Assembly (NCBI GenBank): GCA_012965445.1
Contig: DTSJ01000298.1
Coordinates: 1-9,527 of the forward strand
Source of the DNA: Candidatus Hydrogenedentota bacterium
Lineage (GTDB): Bacteria > Hydrogenedentota > Hydrogenedentia > Hydrogenedentiales > GCA-2746185
Direction: 5' to 3'
DNA length: 9,527 nucleotides
Made by a program: the position numbers and the translations under genes. Below are positions 1 through 7,191 of the stretch, piece after piece. The notes under the pieces are model-generated. The model saw nothing but the letters and a program-made list of their open reading frames with translations. It was not told the DNA's origin and did no database searches. Position 1 is the first letter of the stretch. Each line of letters starts with the position of its first letter.

Positions 1-164
1 GGACGTACTCTGATTTCCGGGAGGTGCTTGCGCGAGATGATATTGATGCAGTAGTGATTTCGACGCCAGACCACTGGCATGTGCCGCTGTCGATTCTGGC
101 GGCGAAAGCGGGGAAAGACGTTCTAAGAAAGCCCCGTCTGGTAACATCAACTGAATCGATATAA
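1..164 (+). pseudogene. Gfo/Idh/MocA-family oxidoreductase, 3'-truncated remnant (also cut by window edge)
   Basis: Read from base 3, this stretch gives 53 residues ending in TAA at 162-164. The stretch with [21 protein letters not shown] and AAKAGKDV matches the end of the Rossmann NAD(P)-binding domain of Gfo/Idh/MocA oxidoreductases, where an STPDHWH-type motif precedes a Cys-Glu-Lys-Pro motif. Here the expected (Y)CEKPL is eroded: only RKPRL remains after KDV, the sequence then loses family likeness, and a stop follows within 11 codons. The whole C-terminal substrate-binding domain, about two thirds of a normal protein of 330 or more residues, is missing. The N-terminus lies outside the window. 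I infer a decayed or deletion-truncated gene with no likely enzyme activity. Which sugar or inositol substrate the ancestor used cannot be told. Confidence 0.75.
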
Positions 165-330
165 GTCATTTTGGCAATCCTCAGTGTAATTTGAAAGACC
201 CGATGCGCTTATGAGCGGTAGCCTTCAAGGCACGATCCACATTGTAGCATGCACCCTGAAACACTTGAAAACAAGCCAATATCAGTGCCTTTCCCCTCCC
301 GGGACCGCATATTTTCAAAGGGTACATTGC
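165..330. other. Intergenic stretch without recognisable gene
   Basis: Between the oxidoreductase remnant and the operon promoter I see no open frame with family resemblance, no RNA gene and no clear repeat. The short open frames here on either strand lack ribosome-binding sites and recognisable motifs. It may contain further decayed oxidoreductase sequence, but I could not recover any homologous residues after base 164. Positions 331-470 continue the non-coding region with the promoter and leader hairpin. Confidence 0.5.
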
Positions 331-359
331 TTGACATGCGATCCACTTTTTGCTATGAT
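331..359 (+). promoter_or_regulatory. Sigma-70 promoter of the tRNA-tuf operon
   Basis: A perfect -35 hexamer TTGACA (331-336) and a near-perfect -10 hexamer TATGAT (354-359) are separated by exactly 17 bases. Transcription should start near 365-368, about 105 bases ahead of the first tRNA. Nothing else upstream of the tRNA cluster is as close to consensus, and a strong housekeeping promoter is what a tRNA/EF-Tu transcription unit needs. The start point is a prediction from spacing. Confidence 0.85.
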
Positions 360-371
360 TCCGACTTGGAT

Positions 372-399
372 CGCCGTCCTCAGGGGCGGCGGTTTTATT
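372..399 (+). promoter_or_regulatory. Leader hairpin with T-tract (possible attenuator or 5' stabilising stem)
   Basis: Bases 372-379 pair with 384-391 as an 8-bp GC-rich stem containing one G-U pair and a 4-base loop, followed by GTTTTATT at 392-399. This has the form of a modest intrinsic terminator but begins only a few bases after the predicted transcription start. It could attenuate the operon or act as a 5'-end stem. The stem is visible in the sequence, while its function is inference. Confidence 0.4.
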
Positions 400-470
400 G
401 TGTATGGGCCTTTGCCGACGTGCCAAGGGCGCGGATGCAAGTTTGAATCGCCATATTCAATGAGTATCGT

Positions 471-546
471 GCCGGTGTAGCTCAGTTGGTAGAGCACCTC
501 ACTTGTAATGAGGACGTCGGGGGTTCGACTCCCTTCGCCGGCTCCA
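471..546 (+). tRNA. tRNA-Thr (anticodon TGT)
   Basis: A complete 76-base cloverleaf. The acceptor stem is GCCGGTG with CGCCGGC (one G-U pair), the anticodon stem CCTCA/TGAGG carries the loop CTTGTAA, and the T-arm holds GTTCGAC. The discriminator base is T, and the 3' CCA (544-546) is encoded. It decodes ACA and, by wobble, other ACN threonine codons. It is the first gene of the cluster and corresponds in position to E. coli thrU. Confidence 0.96.
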
Positions 547-594
547 GAACATAGCCGAAACTGTTGCAAACCAACAGCTTCGAAATACATAGCG

Positions 595-680
595 GGTGGG
601 TTGTCCGAGTGGCTAAAGGAGATGGGCTGTAAACCCATTAGCGTATGCTTACGCTGGTTCGAATCCAGCACCCACCACCA
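595..680 (+). tRNA. tRNA-Tyr (anticodon GTA)
   Basis: An 86-base class II tRNA with a long variable arm. Acceptor GGTGGGT pairs perfectly with ACCCACC, anticodon stem ATGGG/CCCAT carries loop CTGTAAA, and T-arm GCTGG/CCAGC carries loop TTCGAAT. The discriminator is A and CCA is encoded (678-680). Bacterial tRNA-Tyr normally has this long variable arm. It corresponds in position to E. coli tyrU. Confidence 0.96.
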
Positions 681-691
681 TAAATTTTTGT

Positions 692-768
692 GCGGGAGTA
701 GCTCAGTTGGCTAGAGCATCAGCCTTCCAAGCTGAGGGTCGCGGGTTCGAATCCCGTCTCCCGCTCCA
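692..768 (+). tRNA. tRNA-Gly (anticodon TCC)
   Basis: A 77-base cloverleaf. Acceptor GCGGGAG pairs perfectly with CTCCCGC, anticodon stem TCAGC/GCTGA carries loop CTTCCAA, and the T-loop is TTCGAAT. The discriminator is T and CCA is encoded (766-768). It reads GGA and GGG. It starts only 12 bases after tRNA-Tyr, so the two must be processed from a common precursor. It corresponds in position to E. coli glyT. Confidence 0.96.
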
Positions 769-831
769 AGTAAAACTCGCGGATTCGTACGATTTACTGC
801 ACGGTCCACGATTGGAAAATATATATATTGA

Positions 832-907
832 GCCCGCTTAGCTCAGTTGGCAGAGCACTTCCATGGTAAGGAAGGGGTCATCAGTTCAAATCTGATAGTG
901 GGCTCCA
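832..907 (+). tRNA. tRNA-Thr (anticodon GGT)
   Basis: A 76-base cloverleaf. Acceptor GCCCGCT pairs with AGTGGGC (one G-U), anticodon stem CTTCC/GGAAG carries loop ATGGTAA, and the T-loop is TTCAAAT. The discriminator is T and CCA is encoded (905-907). It reads ACC and ACU. It lies 56 bases upstream of tuf and corresponds in position to E. coli thrT. The 63-base spacer before it is A/T-rich and shows nothing recognisable. Confidence 0.96.
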
Positions 908-963
908 TTTGATAAGCTGGCATTCAGTTTAACTTTACAACAGAAAATATAGAGGGCGAAACA

Positions 964-2154
<1,191 letters not shown>

Positions 2155-2204
2155 TTACGACAATCGGGCCGGGTTAATTCGGCTCCAGATAAGAGAACAA
2201 AGCT

Positions 2205-2354
2205 ATGCGAGAACAAGTGATACTACAATGCACCGAGTGTAAGCAGCGAAATTACACGACGACCCGGGACAAACGTAAGTCCCCGGATCGTTACGAGATC
2301 AAGAAATATTGTAAGTTCGAGCGCAAACACACTGTTCACAAAGAAGTTAAATAG
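2205..2354 (+). CDS. rpmG: 50S ribosomal protein L33
   Basis: A 49-codon gene encoding the small large-subunit protein L33. It starts [12 protein letters not shown], continues through [10 protein letters not shown] and YEIKKYC, and ends [10 protein letters not shown], which is the family pattern throughout. A purine-rich AAGAGAA lies just upstream of the ATG. The zinc-ribbon form of L33 has two CxxC pairs. Here the first is complete (Cys9, Cys12), but in the second only Cys36 remains and position 39 is Glu, so one zinc ligand is changed or zinc binding is weakened. The position between tuf and tRNA-Trp/secE is a common bacterial arrangement. Confidence 0.93.
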   Translation: MREQVILQCTECKQRNYTTTRDKRKSPDRYEIKKYCKFERKHTVHKEVK

Positions 2355-2370
2355 GACTTTGGATTAACAT

Positions 2371-2446
2371 ACACCTGTGGCTCAACTGGTAGAGCAGCGG
2401 CCTCCAAAGCCGAAGGTTGGGGGTTCAAATCCCTCCAGGTGTGCCA
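2371..2446 (+). tRNA. tRNA-Trp (anticodon CCA)
   Basis: A 76-base cloverleaf. Acceptor ACACCTG pairs perfectly with CAGGTGT, the anticodon loop is CTCCAAA, and the T-loop is TTCAAAT. G is the discriminator, which is the tryptophan identity base, and CCA is encoded (2444-2446). The outermost pair of the anticodon stem is a G-A mismatch. It lies 16 bases after rpmG and 50 bases before secE, a frequent location for tRNA-Trp in bacteria. Confidence 0.96.
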
Positions 2447-2465
2447 GTTCTATTTGACAGAAATC

Positions 2466-2482
2466 CACGCACAACGTGCGTG
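2466..2482 (+). promoter_or_regulatory. Short perfect hairpin between tRNA-Trp and secE
   Basis: CACGCAC (2466-2472) and GTGCGTG (2476-2482) form a 7-bp perfect stem with a 3-base loop. There is no T-run after it, so it is not an intrinsic terminator. It sits 20 bases downstream of the mature tRNA-Trp end and ahead of the secE ribosome-binding region, so it may guide tRNA 3' processing or protect the secE mRNA end. This role is inference. Confidence 0.35.
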
Positions 2483-2496
2483 ATTGAAAGAGAATC

Positions 2497-2724
2497 ATGG
2501 TAAATCAAGCGCAACAAGCGAAGAAACCGAATTTCATAAACAAATCGGCCGCCTATTTTTCCGATGTCAGATCGGAAATGGGCAAGGTGACTTGGCCTAC
2601 ACGTGAAGACTTGAAGTCCCACACCACAGTGGTACTCATGTTTCTCGCGCTGCTGGCCGTCGTAGTGGGTACCCTGGATCAGATTTTCCAGAGGTTTGTC
2701 CTACTACTTTACAGCTTGACCTAA
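2497..2724 (+). CDS. secE: Preprotein translocase subunit SecE
   Basis: SecE is the small essential subunit that clamps SecY in the SecYEG export channel of the inner membrane. The protein has 75 residues, normal for single-span bacterial SecE. The family signature is visible at residues 21-38 (FSDVRSEMGKVTWPTRED), an amphipathic surface helix followed by the WP(T/S)R(E/K) hinge. One hydrophobic membrane segment covers about residues 44-70. A purine-rich GAAAGAGAA precedes the ATG. The stop codon overlaps the nusG Shine-Dalgarno, so translation of the two genes is probably coupled. Confidence 0.95.
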   Translation: MVNQAQQAKKPNFINKSAAYFSDVRSEMGKVTWPTREDLKSHTTVVLMFLALLAVVVGTLDQIFQRFVLLLYSLT

Positions 2725-2735
2725 GGAGATCAACC

Positions 2736-3641
2736 GTGTCAGGTGAAAATAGTTCTGATAACATCGAAGAACGCGACGACGATGCCGCGAAGGCTGCCGC
2801 CTTTCTGGATATCGACGGTCAGTCCTCATCGACTGCTGACGATGACTCAGCCGCGCAAGCCGCTGCTGCCTTTCTGGAAACTGAGAGTGTTTCCGAATCC
2901 GCCGATGAGGATACGGCAACAGAAGCCGCTACCGCATTTCTGAAACCCGACAGCGGCGATGATTCCGACGAACCAGCGCCCACCATGCCCGATATTGAGC
3001 CAGAAAGCGCACCCGCTGCCACCCCTGTTGCCGACGGCGATGTCGAAGACGATGAATACAGACCCTCCATAGAACTCAATACTCCGCCCGACGACAGTAT
3101 CGAGCGCCGCTGGTACGCCATCCACGCCCACTCCGGCCAGGAAGCAACCGTCCAGCGCGCACTGACCACGCAGGCTGAAATCGAAGGCCTTTCAGATCTC
3201 ATCACGAATGTACTCGTTCCGATGGAAGAGATTTCTGAATTCAAGTCCGGCGAAAAGAAAATTTCGAAGCGTAAATATTTCCCCGGCTACCTGCTGCTGC
3301 AATTGCCTCTGCACCCTGAACGCTACGCCGATCTATGGCATCTCATCAAAGACACCACCGGCGTCACCGGATTCATCGGGTCACGCAACGAGCCGGTGCC
3401 TCTGGAAGACTCGGAAGTCTCGAACCTTGTCGAGGAAATTCGCGGCGAGCGTGAACGCCCACCCACCAAAATTAATTTTGACGTTGGTGAACGCATCAAA
3501 ATTATCGACGGTGCATTCGCCAATTTCTTTGGCAATATAAGCGAAATCAATGAAGAACGCGGTAAAATGAAAATTATGATTGAAATTTTCGAACGTCAGA
3601 CCAGCGTAGAAGTCGAATTCTGGCAGGTCGAAAAGAATTAA
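2736..3641 (+). CDS. nusG: Transcription termination/antitermination factor NusG with long acidic N-terminal extension
   Basis: NusG binds the RNA polymerase clamp, tunes pausing and links polymerase to Rho or to ribosomal protein S10. The NGN domain spans about residues 123-240 (RRWYAIHAHSGQE, then KRKYFPGYLLLQL and GVTGFIG). The KOW domain spans about 248-301 (VGERIKIIDGAFANFFG, ending FWQVEKN). The start is GTG, supported by AAGGAG at 2723-2728. At 301 residues it is much longer than the typical 175-190. The extra roughly 120 N-terminal residues are rich in Asp, Glu, Ser and Ala and contain three spaced copies of an Ala-rich motif ending in Phe-Leu (about 16-24, 37-47, 59-69). No Met or Val start closer to the NGN domain has a good ribosome-binding site. 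The extension's function is unknown. Confidence 0.96.
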   Translation: MSGENSSDNIEERDDDAAKAAAFLDIDGQSSSTADDDSAAQAAAAFLETESVSESADEDTATEAATAFLKPDSGDDSDEPAPTMPDIEPESAPAATPVADGDVEDDEYRPSIELNTPPDDSIERRWYAIHAHSGQEATVQRALTTQAEIEGLSDLITNVLVPMEEISEFKSGEKKISKRKYFPGYLLLQLPLHPERYADLWHLIKDTTGVTGFIGSRNEPVPLEDSEVSNLVEEIRGERERPPTKINFDVGERIKIIDGAFANFFGNISEINEERGKMKIMIEIFERQTSVEVEFWQVEKN

Positions 3642-3656
3642 TCAGGAGAACACACC

Positions 3657-4088
3657 ATGGCACCAAAAAAAGAAATCGCAGGAATGATCAAGCTTCAATG
3701 CCCCGCTGGGGGAGCCACTCCGGCACCGCCCGTAGGCCCCGCACTCGGTCAGCACGGCGTAAACATCATGGACTTCTGCAACCAGTTCAATGAACGCACA
3801 AAAGATCAACAGGGACTTACCATTCCCGTCGTCATCGAAGTGTACGCAGACCGTTCATTCAGCTTCATCACCAAGAGTCCGCCGGCGGCAGTGCTTATCA
3901 AACGCGCCGCGAAACTCGCAAAGGCTTCCGGTGAACCCAACAAAGAAAAAGTCGGTTCAGTGACCCGCGCCGACCTCATCGAGATCATCGAAATCAAGAA
4001 AGAAGATCTCAACGCGGCCAGCGAAGAAGCTGCCATCAGCATGCTTTCAGGAACCGCGCGCAGCATGGGAATTCTCGTCGAAGGCTAA
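3657..4088 (+). CDS. rplK: 50S ribosomal protein L11
   Basis: L11 forms the stalk base of the 50S subunit with 23S rRNA and is needed for factor binding and for RelA-dependent stringent signalling. The 143 residues match the family (about 141-145). The N-terminal domain shows [22 protein letters not shown] and [12 protein letters not shown], including the conserved Pro-rich segment. The C-terminal rRNA-binding domain shows [15 protein letters not shown] and ends [16 protein letters not shown]. An AGGAGA Shine-Dalgarno lies at 3644-3649, and only 15 bases separate the gene from nusG, so it is co-transcribed. Confidence 0.98.
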   Translation: MAPKKEIAGMIKLQCPAGGATPAPPVGPALGQHGVNIMDFCNQFNERTKDQQGLTIPVVIEVYADRSFSFITKSPPAAVLIKRAAKLAKASGEPNKEKVGSVTRADLIEIIEIKKEDLNAASEEAAISMLSGTARSMGILVEG

Positions 4089-4137
4089 TCCCCCGAGACG
4101 GTCCAATTGAATCAATCAGCACCAACGAGACACAAAC

Positions 4138-4168
4138 GTGGGAGGGCTTCAAACCCCGCTTGAACCAC
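4138..4168 (+). promoter_or_regulatory. Candidate mRNA hairpin in the rplK-rplA spacer, abutting the rplA ribosome-binding site
   Basis: GTGG (4138-4141) can pair with CCAC (4165-4168), and TTCAA (4148-4152) with TTGAA (4160-4164). This leaves a one-sided internal loop of six bases (4142-4147) and a 7-base apical loop. The last base of the stem touches the CAGGAG ribosome-binding site at 4168-4173. Two short helices joined by an asymmetric loop are broadly reminiscent of L1 operators, but I cannot show a match to the L1 recognition core. The spacer is 93 bases, far longer than the 11-15 bases on either side of nusG. Confidence 0.3.
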
Positions 4169-4181
4169 AGGAGAACACATC

Positions 4182-4874
4182 ATGGCTAAACAGTCAAAAC
4201 GCGCCGCCGCCATCGAAGGCAAATTCGACAAAACCAAAACATACGCACTCGCCGAAGCCACCCAGAGCCTCAAAGGATGTGCAACCACGAAATTCGACGA
4301 ATCAGTCGACCTCGCATTCCATCTCGGCGTTGACCCGCGCCACGCAGACCAGATGGTCCGCGGATCAGTAGCACTCCCGCACGGCACCGGTAAAGACATC
4401 CGCGTCGTCGTACTCTGCAAATCAGACGCACAGATTCAGGAAGCAAACGATGCGGGCGCAGTTGAAGTCGGTTCCGACGAGATCGTCGAGAAAATTCAAG
4501 GTGGCTGGACCGATTTCGATTCACTCGTCGCAGCACCAGACATGATGGGCTCCATCGGTAAACTCGGTAAAATCCTCGGACCCCGTGGTCTCATGCCCAG
4601 CCCCAAAGCAGGCACCGTGACCCCCCAAGTCGGCAAAGCAGTCGCCGACATCAAAAAAGGTAAAATCGATTACCGCGTAGACAAATTCGCAAACATCCAC
4701 GTGCCAGTCGGAAAAGCCTCATTCACCGCCGAGCAAATAATCGAGAACGCTTCCGCAGTCATAGAATCAGTTATTAAAGGAAGACCCTCCTCCTGCAAAG
4801 GCACCTACATGAAATCATGCTCCATCAGCAGCACCATGGGGCCCGGTTTCAAACTCGATGCCACATCACTCTAG
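4182..4874 (+). CDS. rplA: 50S ribosomal protein L1
   Basis: L1 builds the mobile L1 stalk of the large subunit, which helps release deacylated tRNA, and in many bacteria also represses its own mRNA. The 230 residues are normal. The family signature is clear at about residues 125-145 ([20 protein letters not shown]; Ser replaces the commoner Asn in MPNPK). The N- and C-terminal parts of domain I, such as YALAEA and the final [11 protein letters not shown], are present. Shine-Dalgarno CAGGAG lies at 4168-4173. The gene normally precedes rplJ-rplL-rpoBC, but here metK follows after 57 bases, so the conserved cluster is broken at this point. Confidence 0.98.
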   Translation: MAKQSKRAAAIEGKFDKTKTYALAEATQSLKGCATTKFDESVDLAFHLGVDPRHADQMVRGSVALPHGTGKDIRVVVLCKSDAQIQEANDAGAVEVGSDEIVEKIQGGWTDFDSLVAAPDMMGSIGKLGKILGPRGLMPSPKAGTVTPQVGKAVADIKKGKIDYRVDKFANIHVPVGKASFTAEQIIENASAVIESVIKGRPSSCKGTYMKSCSISSTMGPGFKLDATSL

Positions 4875-4931
4875 GAACGACCCTCTCATTCGTCAAAAAC
4901 ACATCGAACCCTCTTATACCGGGAGTCCCCA

Positions 4932-6104
4932 ATGTCCGTACCCAGCAGCAAAAGCGTTCTATTCACCTCTGAATCCGTAACTGAAGGCCACCCAGACAAA
5001 GTCGCCGATCAGATTTCAGACGCCATCCTCGACGCCATGCTCGCGCAAGATAAAATGTCACGTGTGGCATGCGAAACCATGATCACCACCGGCATGGTCG
5101 TTGTCGCAGGCGAAGTCACTACAAAAGCCTACGTCGACATTCAGGCCATCGTTCGAAAGACCCTCCGCGAAATCGGATACACAGGCGGCGATTCACAATT
5201 CGACTGCGACACCTGCGCCGTACTCGTCTCACTCGACGAACAATCCCCCGACATCGCCCAGGGCGTAAACGTCGGAGACGGAATCGACAAAGACCTGGGC
5301 GCAGGCGACCAGGGCATGATGTTCGGATATGCATGTAACGAGACCCCCTCGCTCATGCCCCTCCCCATCGACCTCGCACACAAACTCGGTCTCCAGCTCT
5401 CGAAACTCCGCAAAAACGGGACGCTCCCCTGGCTCCAGCCCGATGGGAAATCACAAGTCACCGTCGAATATCAAAACGGAAAACCCGTCCGCATCGACTC
5501 TATCGTTATTTCCAACCAGCACTCCCCCAGTATTTCGCACAAAAAAATCAGAAGCGAAATCATCAACAAAGTCATCAAACCTGTCCTCCCCAAGAAATAC
5601 GTCAAAGGCAAAATAAACTACCACATAAACCCCACCGGTAAATTCGTCGTCGGCGGCCCCGTAGGCGACTGCGGACTCACCGGACGCAAAATAATCGTCG
5701 ATACCTACGGCGGCATGGGCAGACATGGCGGCGGCGCATTCAGCGGCAAAGACCCATCCAAAGTCGACCGTTCCGCAGCCTACATGGCCCGCTACATCGC
5801 CAAAAATGTCGTGGCCGCAAAACTCGCCACGCGATGCGAAATTCAGCTCGCCTACGCCATCGGCGTATCCAAACCCGTATCCATAAACATAGACACATTC
5901 GGCACCGGGAAAATCAGCGACGACGACCTCTCCGAAATCATATCCCAACACTTCGACTGTCGCCCCGCAGCCATCCTCAAAAAACTCGACCTCCGAAAAG
6001 CCCAATACCGCAATACAGCCGCCTACGGACACTTCGGACGCAAAGGCTGGAAATGGGAAGACACCGACCAGGCCAAAGCCCTGGCGAAGAAAGCCGGAAT
6101 CTAA
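4932..6104 (+). CDS. metK: S-adenosylmethionine synthase (methionine adenosyltransferase)
   Basis: The enzyme makes S-adenosylmethionine from methionine and ATP, releasing phosphate and diphosphate; it is cytosolic and usually tetrameric. At 390 residues it has the standard length. Visible motifs are the ATP-site GHPDK (19-23), the [12 protein letters not shown] signature (123-134) and the phosphate-binding segment from GGGAFSGKD to KVDRSAAY (266-284). All catalytic positions I can recognise are kept. GGGAG at 4921-4925 serves as Shine-Dalgarno. The 57-base gap after rplA is too short for a SAM riboswitch and shows no good promoter, so expression probably comes by read-through from the ribosomal operon. 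A strong terminator follows, making metK the last gene of the unit. Codons strongly favour C endings. Confidence 0.98.
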   Translation: MSVPSSKSVLFTSESVTEGHPDKVADQISDAILDAMLAQDKMSRVACETMITTGMVVVAGEVTTKAYVDIQAIVRKTLREIGYTGGDSQFDCDTCAVLVSLDEQSPDIAQGVNVGDGIDKDLGAGDQGMMFGYACNETPSLMPLPIDLAHKLGLQLSKLRKNGTLPWLQPDGKSQVTVEYQNGKPVRIDSIVISNQHSPSISHKKIRSEIINKVIKPVLPKKYVKGKINYHINPTGKFVVGGPVGDCGLTGRKIIVDTYGGMGRHGGGAFSGKDPSKVDRSAAYMARYIAKNVVAAKLATRCEIQLAYAIGVSKPVSINIDTFGTGKISDDDLSEIISQHFDCRPAAILKKLDLRKAQYRNTAAYGHFGRKGWKWEDTDQAKALAKKAGI

Positions 6105-6137
6105 GCAGCACCGAATACATACCCAAGCACCACCCCA

Positions 6138-6175
6138 AGGCGCGCGTGTCTCCCCACGCGCGCCTGCTTTTTTTT
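6138..6175 (+). terminator. Rho-independent terminator after metK
   Basis: AGGCGCGCGTG (6138-6148) and CACGCGCGCCT (6155-6165) form a perfect 11-bp stem with a 6-base loop, followed by GC and eight Ts (6168-6175). This is the only strong intrinsic terminator in the window. It separates the tRNA-tuf-ribosomal-metK unit from the sigma gene downstream. Confidence 0.95.
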
Positions 6176-6234
6176 CGACCATATCGCGCTCCACGGAAAC
6201 GTATAGGTAGAATCACACCTACGGAGAGCGAATC

Positions 6235-6984
6235 ATGGAACTTTCAGACCGGCAGCTACTGACGAACTGGCGCACACGCAGAGACGCACACGCCTTCCAG
6301 GCAATCGTCAAACGCCATGCAGCCATGGTGTTCCACACAGCCCTTCGCATTCTCAACAACCCCGCCGATGCCGAAGACACAACACAGCAATGCTTCGAGA
6401 AACTGGTCACCACCCGGGAAACATCCCACATCGAATCGCTCGGCGCATGGTTACACGGCATGTCCACCAAACTCTCCCTCATGCATATTCGCACGTCATC
6501 ACGCCGCAGTCAGCGTGAAGAACACTACGCCGAGATATCCAACACAGTGGACGGCACGCCCGAGTGGCAAGAAATCTATCCCATCATCGACGAAGCGATT
6601 CAGTCCCTAGATGAACAATACCGAATCCCGATCATCGCGCATTTCCTCGAAGGGCAGTCCCACGCAGAAATCGCAAAAGAAATAGACACATCCCGAAGCA
6701 CCATCACCACCCGCATCAACCAAGGCATCCTGCAAATCGAAGCCACCCTCAAGAAGAAGAATATCCTTTCCGCCGTCGCCCTCGCGCCACTCCTCACAGG
6801 CCAACTGACCCACGCCGCCGCAGTTGAAACATCACTTCTGACCAGCCTCGGCAAGTTCGCTCTGGCACAGGGTCACGGCGTTCCAACCATCGCCCAGGGA
6901 GCAATTACGAAAACAACAACTGGAGCGCTCGCGAAATGGGGAACCGCTGCAGTATTGGTCACCACCGCGGTAATCGGAGTCTGA
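6235..6984 (+). CDS. ECF-type RNA polymerase sigma factor with membrane segment, probably the N-terminal part of a broken fusion
   Basis: The first 175 residues are an ECF sigma factor. Region 2 (about 18-90) includes AFQAIVKRHAAMVF, DAEDTTQQCF and LGAWLHGMSTKL. Region 4 (about 118-172) includes IQSLDEQYRIPIIAHFLEG, the helix-turn-helix around SHAEIAKEIDTSRSTITTR, and the recognition tail. A 75-residue Ala/Leu-rich extension follows, ending in a hydrophobic span (about 231-249) that would anchor the protein in the membrane with the sigma domains in the cytoplasm. A GGAG Shine-Dalgarno at 6223-6226 supports the ATG. No anti-sigma gene is visible. The TGA stop falls exactly at the end of the membrane span, and the same frame resumes as a linker and periplasmic-type repeats, so the present product is probably a truncated, still plausible sigma factor. 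Its target genes are unknown. Confidence 0.88.
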   Translation: MELSDRQLLTNWRTRRDAHAFQAIVKRHAAMVFHTALRILNNPADAEDTTQQCFEKLVTTRETSHIESLGAWLHGMSTKLSLMHIRTSSRRSQREEHYAEISNTVDGTPEWQEIYPIIDEAIQSLDEQYRIPIIAHFLEGQSHAEIAKEIDTSRSTITTRINQGILQIEATLKKKNILSAVALAPLLTGQLTHAAAVETSLLTSLGKFALAQGHGVPTIAQGAITKTTTGALAKWGTAAVLVTTAVIGV

Positions 6985-7191
6985 CAAAGCAATAAAGAAG
7001 AGCCGCTGTCGTCCCCATCGAACACGACAATACCCCTTACGCCCGTTCAACAAAGAAACGTAGAAACACCAGAAGAAGCCGCGCCGACGGTTCTGGCGTA
7101 GCTTCCTGATCCATCCGTTATACCTGCGCCATCGGAGACTACGGCCCTTCAGTAAACTATTTCTGATGAACGTACCCCGGATACAGTATAC
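6985..7191 (+). pseudogene. Linker remnant between sigma factor and repeat domains, with in-frame stops
   Basis: Reading on in the sigma frame after TGA (6982-6984), the translation runs 38 residues to TAG (7099-7101), 17 more to TAA (7153-7155), and then directly into the repeat domain. The residues are rich in Pro, Thr, Ser, Glu and Gln, as expected for an extracytoplasmic linker, for example EEPLSSPSNTTIPLTP and LPDPSVIPAPSETT. The other two frames lack this character. No promoter, ribosome-binding site or RNA gene is evident here. I infer that it once joined the flanking domains. The alternative is ordinary spacer that happens to be in frame. Confidence 0.6.

Noticed and set aside
2454..2459. 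TTGACA hexamer upstream of secE as a possible internal promoter
   Set aside because: No acceptable -10 element lies 16-18 bases downstream; that position falls in the right arm of the 2466-2482 hairpin.
4875..4931. SAM riboswitch ahead of metK
   Set aside because: Only 57 bases separate rplA from metK, with no multi-helix structure or terminator, which is too short for known SAM riboswitch classes.
5069..5338. Arg/His-rich open frame inside metK on the plus strand
   Set aside because: Out-of-frame reading of metK, with no ribosome-binding site and composition explained by frame-shifted C-rich codons.
5451..6194. Minus-strand open frame of 247 codons opposite metK
   Set aside because: Its composition (Gly, Val, Asp, Phe, Ala) is the shadow of the metK codon bias. 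It runs through the terminator stem and has no motif or ribosome-binding site.
6195..6222. GGAAAC as an ECF-type -35 box for self-activation of the sigma gene, or TAGAAT (6208-6213) as a sigma-70 -10
   Set aside because: Neither element has a convincing partner at proper spacing, so I did not list a promoter, though the gene must have one after the terminator.
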